Of a stretch of 13,855 bases of DNA, positions 9,846 through 13,855 are shown piece by piece. The translations under genes and the position numbers were made by a program. Numbering within the stretch: the first letter of the stretch is position 1; the number at the start of each line of letters is the position of its first letter. Under the pieces are notes generated by a model that saw only the letters and a list, made by a program, of their open reading frames with translations, was not told where the DNA came from and searched no databases. This DNA comes from JAKEHA01 sp035687255. GTDB taxonomy: Bacteria; Krumholzibacteriota; Krumholzibacteriia; WVZY01; JAKEHA01. The stretch is taken from positions 1-13,855 of the forward strand of contig DASRYI010000337.1 of NCBI GenBank assembly GCA_035687255.1, in the 5' to 3' direction.

Positions 9846-10640
9846 ATGAGAACCTATAATCTGAAGAAGTCCGAGATTCACCCGACCGCGGTGATCCATG
9901 CATGGGCACGCATCGGGGAAGGCGTGAAGATCGGACCCTATTCCGTAATCGGAGAGAACGTCGAGATCGGCGACGAGTGTGAAATCGGACCCAATGTGTT
10001 GATCGAGGGCGCGACCAAGATCGGGAAGCGCAACCGGTTCTTTCACGGGGCGTCCATCGGCACGCCGCCGCAGGATCTCAAGTACAACGGAGAAACGACG
10101 TTTCTCACCATCGGGGACGACAACGTCTTCCGCGAATTCACCACCGTGAATCTGGCCACCGGTGAGGGAGAGTCGACGCAGATCGGGAGCCGCTGTCTCC
10201 TGATGGCGTACGTGCACGTGGCGCACAATTGCTGCATCGGCAATGAAGTCATTCTTGCCAACGCCGTCAATCTGGCGGGCCATGTTCATATCGACGACTT
10301 TGCCACGGTGGGTGGTATCACACCGGTCCATCAGTTCGTCCGGATCGGCAAGTACGCGTTCGTGGGCGGCGGCAGCCGCGTCGAACGGGATGTACCGCCG
10401 TACATCAAGATGGCGGGAAATCCGCCGCAGATCTACGGCATCAATTCCATCGGGCTGGAACGCCGCGGGTTCTCCGCGGAGAGCCGCGCCCTCATCAAGC
10501 GCATCTACAAGCTCCTGTACCGCGGCGACATGAATGTGTCGCAGGTGCTGGAGGCGCTCGATGGTGACGACTGGGATAGCGCCGAGGCCGCGGAGATGGC
10601 GGAGTTTCTCCGTCACTGCGAGCGGGGGATTACGAAGTAG
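9846..10640 (+). CDS. lpxA: LpxA, acyl-ACP:UDP-GlcNAc O-acyltransferase
   Basis: 264 residues, a normal LpxA length (E. coli 262). LpxA performs the first lipid A step, moving a 3-hydroxyacyl chain from ACP to the 3 position of UDP-GlcNAc (or to the 3-amino group of a GlcNAc3N variant). The hexapeptide-repeat helix covers about 10-190 and the C-terminal helical domain about 200-264. Catalytic His127 lies in VAHN (E. coli His125), Gln76 in PQDLKY matches E. coli Gln73, and the VHQF stretch is conserved. The position equivalent to E. coli Gly173, the acyl-chain ruler, is glycine here (VGGGS), which argues for a longer chain rather than C10. A purine-rich GAAAGGGG lies just before the ATG. The next gene starts 3 nt after the stop. 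Confidence 0.96.
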   Translation: MRTYNLKKSEIHPTAVIHAWARIGEGVKIGPYSVIGENVEIGDECEIGPNVLIEGATKIGKRNRFFHGASIGTPPQDLKYNGETTFLTIGDDNVFREFTTVNLATGEGESTQIGSRCLLMAYVHVAHNCCIGNEVILANAVNLAGHVHIDDFATVGGITPVHQFVRIGKYAFVGGGSRVERDVPPYIKMAGNPPQIYGINSIGLERRGFSAESRALIKRIYKLLYRGDMNVSQVLEALDGDDWDSAEAAEMAEFLRHCERGITK

Positions 10641-10643
10641 ATC

Positions 10644-11624
10644 GTGGGACTGCGCGTGGGAGTGGTGGGGACCGGGCGTCTTGGACGCGCCCACGTGCGG
10701 GTGCTGCGATCCCTGCCCGGTGTCGACTTCGTGGCCTGCCATGATGTCGACGCCGAGCGGGCCCGCGACGCCGCGGGCGAGTTCGGCGCCACGGCGTTTG
10801 CGTCTCTGGACGGCCTGCTGGAGGCGGTGGACGCGGTCAGCATTGTGACCACCACGTCCGCGCACGCCGGGGTGGCGTTGCGCGCACTAGCTCATGATCG
10901 CGACGTTTTTATCGAGAAGCCGTTGGCTTCGACGGTGAAAGACGCCGAGCGTATCGTGGAATGCGCGCGCTCCCGCGCGCGTATCCTCCAGGTGGGGCAC
11001 ATCGAGCGCTTCAATTCCGCGCTGGAGGCGGCCCTGCCCACCGTGGGACGTCCGCTGTTCATCGAAGTCCACCGTCTTGCCCCCTTCAACCTGCGCGGTG
11101 CGGACGTCTCCGTGGTCATGGATCTCATGATTCACGATCTCGACCTGCTGCGCCTGCTGGTGGGCACCGACCCCGTCGACGTGCGCGCCAAGGGCGCCGC
11201 CCTGCTCACCGATGCTCCCGACATCGTCAATGCGCGGCTCGAATACGCGGACGGCTGTGTCGCCAACGTGACCGCGAGCCGCGTCACCGCGTCTCCGATG
11301 CGCAAGGTGCGCGTCTTTTCCGACCAGGGCTACTTCTCGATCGACCTGCTCTCCGGCAGCGTGACGCATACGCGCAAAGCGGCCGGTTTTGCGGAGCACA
11401 TCGCGGCGGTGCGCAGCGGCGACGCGCCCACCATCGCCATGAACGACATCATCGCGGTGCGGCAGATGCGGGGCGACGGAGTGGAACCGCTGGTAAAGGA
11501 ACTGGGCGCGTTCTGCCACGCGGTGGCATCGCACACCGCCCCGCCCGTCACGGGCGAAGACGGCCTGGAGGCCGTGCGTCTGGCCTCGATCATCCTCGAA
11601 CGCGTGGGCGCGGCCCGCGCCTGA
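10644..11624 (+). CDS. Gfo/Idh/MocA-family NAD(P)-dependent oxidoreductase, possible GnnA-like UDP-sugar 3-dehydrogenase
   Basis: 326 residues from a GTG start. The N-terminal Rossmann fold shows G9-x-G11-x-x-G14. EKP at 91-93 supplies the conserved lysine (Lys92), and MIHDLD at 162-167 supplies the likely catalytic His164, so the Gfo/Idh/MocA active-site elements are intact. VGHIERFN and RLAPF are seen between them. The gene lies between lpxA (3-nt gap) and lpxB, so a lipid A role is likely. In Acidithiobacillus ferrooxidans and Leptospira, GnnA of this family oxidises the 3-OH of UDP-GlcNAc, and GnnB then transaminates it to give UDP-GlcNAc3N, the substrate for amide-linked lipid A. In A. 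ferrooxidans gnnA and gnnB lie between lpxA and lpxB. No gnnB is visible here, so the substrate assignment is inference; other nucleotide-sugar or inositol-type dehydrogenase roles are possible. Confidence 0.85.
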   Translation: MGLRVGVVGTGRLGRAHVRVLRSLPGVDFVACHDVDAERARDAAGEFGATAFASLDGLLEAVDAVSIVTTTSAHAGVALRALAHDRDVFIEKPLASTVKDAERIVECARSRARILQVGHIERFNSALEAALPTVGRPLFIEVHRLAPFNLRGADVSVVMDLMIHDLDLLRLLVGTDPVDVRAKGAALLTDAPDIVNARLEYADGCVANVTASRVTASPMRKVRVFSDQGYFSIDLLSGSVTHTRKAAGFAEHIAAVRSGDAPTIAMNDIIAVRQMRGDGVEPLVKELGAFCHAVASHTAPPVTGEDGLEAVRLASIILERVGAARA

Positions 11625-11635
11625 AACGGTCTGGC

Positions 11636-11642
11636 GAGGTGG
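11636..11642 (+). promoter_or_regulatory. Ribosome binding site choosing the lpxB start
   Basis: GAGGTGG lies about 5 nt before the GTG at 11648. Another in-frame GTG (11639) overlaps this site and has no Shine-Dalgarno of its own, so 11648 is preferred. The frame is also open far upstream through the preceding gene, which makes this site decisive. Confidence 0.6.
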
Positions 11643-11647
11643 TCGGC

Positions 11648-12754
11648 GTGGCGCAACCGAAACGCATCGTGGTGTGCGCCGGTGAACTGTCCGGAGACAT
11701 GCACGCGGCGCACGTGGTCTCGGAACTGCGCCGGCAGATGCCGGGTGTGGTGGTGCGCGGCATGGCCGGGGCGAATTGTGCCGCGGCGGGTATGGACGTT
11801 CGTTTCGAGTACCGCGACTACGCCGTCATCGGGTTTACGGGAATTCTCGCCAGCCTGCCACGTTTCTATCAACTCGAGCGCCGCCTGCGCGCGCTCATCG
11901 ACGACGCCGACCTGTTCATCCCGGTCGACTATCCCGGCCTGAATCTGCGCCTGTGTGCCCATGCGCGCCGGCGGGGAAAACGCGTGCTCTACTATATCGC
12001 GCCACAGGTGTGGGCGTGGGGCGCCGGGCGCGTGGAACGCATGCGGCGCAGTGTGGACCGCGTGGCCGTGGTGCTTCCCTTCGAAACCTCGATCTATCAG
12101 GATGCCGGCATGCAGGCGGAGTTTGTCGGGCATCCGTTTCTGACCGATCACGAACTGCCGGAAGTTCCGGCGGGCGCAGCCCGCGAAGGCGTGGCGCTGC
12201 TGCCCGGCAGCCGCACCGGGGAAGTGGACGCCATGCTGCCGTTGTTTCTGGATGCGGCGGCGGTCCTGCGCGAACGCCACGCCGGACTGCGCATTACCGT
12301 GGGGCGCAGCCCGGTGGTCAACCCGCGCGTCTACGACGAGCACGTGCAGCGCGCCGGCATCGACGTGGAGATGGGCGACGGAGCGACGCCGGTGCTGGCG
12401 CAGGCGCGCACCGCGATGGTGGCGTCGGGCACGGCCACGCTCGAGTCCGCGCTGCTGGAGACGCCGCTGGTGGTCGCCTACCGCACAGGTGCGCTCAACT
12501 ACGCGCTGGCCCGGCGCCTGGTGAAGATTCCCAACGTGGGACTCGTGAACGTGCTGCTGGGCGAGGAAGTCGCCCCCGAATTCGTGCAGGAGGACGCGAC
12601 CCCGGTGGCCATGGCGAACGCCGTGGATGAGCTGCTCTCCGGAGGCGCGAAACGTGAGGAGATGCTGGACAGATTCCGCGAACTGCGCCGGCGTCTGGCG
12701 CAGGGGCGCGGCAGCGAGCGCGTGGCGGAGATTGCGGGAGAATTGCTGGCATGA
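11648..12754 (+). CDS. lpxB: LpxB, lipid A disaccharide synthase
   Basis: 368 residues from GTG 11648 (E. coli 382). LpxB is a membrane-associated GT-B glycosyltransferase (family GT19) that joins UDP-2,3-diacylglucosamine and lipid X into the tetra-acyl disaccharide 1-phosphate. The sequence shows the N-terminal AGELSGD (11-17), YIAPQVWAWG (116-125), GHPF, LLPGSR (184-189) that begins the nucleotide-binding half, and SGTATLESAL (260-269) containing the conserved acidic residue Glu266. The start was chosen from the Shine-Dalgarno and from the family N-terminus, since the same frame remains open back to 10961. It lies 23 nt after the oxidoreductase and overlaps the next gene by ATGA. Its substrates need a pyrophosphatase (LpxH, LpxI or LpxG) not found in this window. 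Confidence 0.95.
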   Translation: MAQPKRIVVCAGELSGDMHAAHVVSELRRQMPGVVVRGMAGANCAAAGMDVRFEYRDYAVIGFTGILASLPRFYQLERRLRALIDDADLFIPVDYPGLNLRLCAHARRRGKRVLYYIAPQVWAWGAGRVERMRRSVDRVAVVLPFETSIYQDAGMQAEFVGHPFLTDHELPEVPAGAAREGVALLPGSRTGEVDAMLPLFLDAAAVLRERHAGLRITVGRSPVVNPRVYDEHVQRAGIDVEMGDGATPVLAQARTAMVASGTATLESALLETPLVVAYRTGALNYALARRLVKIPNVGLVNVLLGEEVAPEFVQEDATPVAMANAVDELLSGGAKREEMLDRFRELRRRLAQGRGSERVAEIAGELLA

Positions 12755-13395
12755 AGCCGCCCATGTGGCTGATTGCCGGTACCGGTGCGTTCGTCATACG
12801 CGTGCTGGGGTTTAGCTGGCGCATCCGCATCGAGGGGGAAGACGCACTCGAACGTGCCCGCGTGCTTTCCCCGCGCGTGATCTTCGTGTTCTGGCACGGG
12901 CGTTTGCTGCCGCTGTCGTTCACGCATCGCAACCGCCTCATTCATGTGCTCGCCAGCGAACATGCGGACGGCGAAATGCTGGGACAGACCATCCGCCGCC
13001 TCGGCTTCGGCCACGTGCGCGGTTCGAGTACGCGCGGTGGCACGCGCGCCATCCTCGAGCTCGCGGAGAGAGTCCGAGACGGCTTTGATCTCGGGGTCAC
13101 CGTGGATGGGCCGCGCGGTCCGCGCGGGGTGGTGAAGCCCGGCGTGCTGGAAGTGGCGCGCCAGACCGGCGCCGTCATCCTGCCCATCACCACCGCTTCC
13201 AACCGGCACAAAGCGTTTTCGTCGTGGGATGCGTTCCAACTGCCGGCGCCGTTTGCCCGCGTCGTCGTTCGCTACGGCGAACCGTGGCGGGTGGATGCCG
13301 GCGCCAACCGTGATGCCATCGAATTGCGGCGACTGGATGTCGAACGCGATCTGACACGCATCACCGAGGAGGCCGATCGCTCGGCGCGTGCGTGA
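12751..13395 (+). CDS. DUF374 / LPLAT-family acyltransferase, candidate LpxJ-like lipid A late acyltransferase
   Basis: 214 residues. The DUF374 landmarks are FWHGRLLPL with His49, the segment HADGE, VRGSSTRGG (89-97), and VDGPRGPRG (118-126). The order W-H-x-R, RGSS-x-RGG, DGPRGP is characteristic of this branch of the lysophospholipid acyltransferase superfamily. A hydrophobic stretch near the N-terminus (about 5-20) may associate it with the inner membrane. LpxJ of epsilonproteobacteria, a late acyltransferase adding secondary chains to lipid A, belongs to the DUF374 group as I recall. Position between lpxB and lpxK supports such a role, but the order of action relative to Kdo addition cannot be told. 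It starts in the lpxB stop (ATGA) with GGGAG (12736-12740) upstream. A general phospholipid acyltransferase is the alternative. Confidence 0.88.
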   Translation: MKPPMWLIAGTGAFVIRVLGFSWRIRIEGEDALERARVLSPRVIFVFWHGRLLPLSFTHRNRLIHVLASEHADGEMLGQTIRRLGFGHVRGSSTRGGTRAILELAERVRDGFDLGVTVDGPRGPRGVVKPGVLEVARQTGAVILPITTASNRHKAFSSWDAFQLPAPFARVVVRYGEPWRVDAGANRDAIELRRLDVERDLTRITEEADRSARA

Positions 13396-13405
13396 GAAGG
13401 ACACC

Positions 13406-13855
13406 ATGAAATTACTCCTCCCGCTGTCCTGGATCTATGGCGCCGGTGTGGCCGTTCACCGCCGCGCCAGCGCGCCGGACGCGGTGCTGCCGGACACGGG
13501 AACGCGCGTGATCTCCGTGGGGAATCTGGAAGCGGGCGGAAACGGCAAGACGCCGCTGGCGATGTGGCTTCTCGAGCACTGGACGGCGCGGGGTCTGTCG
13601 AGCGCTTACGTCAGCCGGGGCTATGGCGTTGGATCGGTTTCGGCACACGCGGTGACGTGCGTTTTGCCGCCGGCGTGCGCGCCGCCCTCGCTCGCGGGCA
13701 AGCGCATCCTCGCGCAGTCTTTTCCGGGGTTGGCGTCCGAAGTTGGAGACGAAGGGGCGCTGGTGGTGGACCGCGCTCCCGCCTCGGCGGCGTTCTTCTG
13801 CCGGGACAAACCGCGCGCACTGCGGGCGGCACTTGAACTCGGGGTCGACCGTGTC
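13406..13855 (+). CDS. lpxK: LpxK, tetraacyldisaccharide 4'-kinase (5' part, runs off the window)
   Basis: The first 150 codons are present with no stop; the full family length is about 320-350. LpxK phosphorylates the 4' position of the lipid A disaccharide at the inner membrane, forming lipid IVA. The N-terminus PLSWIYG with a following hydrophobic stretch fits the LpxK membrane-binding helix. VISVGNLEAGGNGKTP (35-50) is the LpxK P-loop with Lys48 and Thr49, followed by SRGYG (about 70-74) and GDEGAL (about 112-117). Spacing between SRGYG and GDE is roughly 40 residues, somewhat longer and more Ala/Pro-rich than I expect for this family. The ATG has AAGGA (13397-13401) 4 nt upstream and lies 10 nt after the acyltransferase stop, so it belongs to the same operon. 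Confidence 0.93.
   Translation, partial: MKLLLPLSWIYGAGVAVHRRASAPDAVLPDTGTRVISVGNLEAGGNGKTPLAMWLLEHWTARGLSSAYVSRGYGVGSVSAHAVTCVLPPACAPPSLAGKRILAQSFPGLASEVGDEGALVVDRAPASAAFFCRDKPRALRAALELGVDRV

Noticed and set aside
8380..9909. Minus-strand open frame of 509 codons opposite lpxC-fabZ
   Set aside because: Covers a gene whose catalytic residues are all conserved; antisense product is compositionally biased only.
10961..11647. Apparent 230-codon N-terminal extension of LpxB through the oxidoreductase gene
   Set aside because: The LpxB family N-terminus (AGELSGD) starts just after GTG 11648, which has a proper Shine-Dalgarno; the upstream part is the out-of-frame shadow of the oxidoreductase, Arg-rich and without domains.

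Overview
The window comes from a high-GC, double-membrane (LPS-type) bacterium. All thirteen protein genes lie on the + strand and are packed tightly; several neighbours overlap by 4 to 29 nt. One half is an arginine-phosphorylation / Clp protease module (mcsA, mcsB, clpC) best known from Firmicutes. The other half is an outer-membrane assembly and lipid A cluster (bamA, skp, lpxD, lpxC-fabZ, lpxA, lpxB, lpxK). Coexistence of McsAB-ClpC with BamA and lipid A genes, together with an LpxC-FabZ fusion, suggests a lineage of the FCB-like candidate phyla (for example Eisenbacteria, Latescibacteria or Zixibacteria-like). This taxonomic guess is inference; no rRNA or marker phylogeny is available here.

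Layout. 1-324 is the 3' end of a LolD-type ABC ATPase gene. 328-837 (mcsA), 834-1901 (mcsB) and 1932-4385 (clpC) follow at once and probably share its transcript. A strong intrinsic terminator (4417-4461) closes this first unit. A 133-nt gap between clpC and bamA also holds a weak promoter candidate for the second unit.

Second unit: bamA (4519-6798), skp/ompH (6836-7369), lpxD (7398-8465, TTG start), an lpxC-fabZ fusion (8437-9750), a 95-nt gap, lpxA (9846-10640), a Gfo/Idh/MocA-family oxidoreductase (10644-11624), lpxB (11648-12754, GTG start), a DUF374/LPLAT acyltransferase resembling the LpxJ group (12751-13395), and the first 150 codons of lpxK (13406 to the window end).

How the genes fit together. 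The second unit covers lipid A synthesis from UDP-GlcNAc to the 4'-kinase: LpxA, LpxC, LpxD, LpxB, LpxK and a candidate late acyltransferase. It also holds the outer-membrane protein insertase BamA and its periplasmic chaperone. The UDP-2,3-diacylglucosamine hydrolase (LpxH/LpxI/LpxG) is missing from the window. In its frequent place between lpxA and lpxB sits an oxidoreductase that could be GnnA-like, making a 3-amino sugar precursor for amide-linked lipid A, but no GnnB aminotransferase is visible. The first unit couples lipoprotein export (LolD) with a regulated protein-degradation system in which McsB marks proteins with phospho-arginine and ClpC unfolds them for ClpP. CtsR, the usual repressor and operon partner, is not in the visible part. 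I saw no mobile elements, CRISPR arrays, tRNA or rRNA genes. No stretch above 300 nt lacks a gene.
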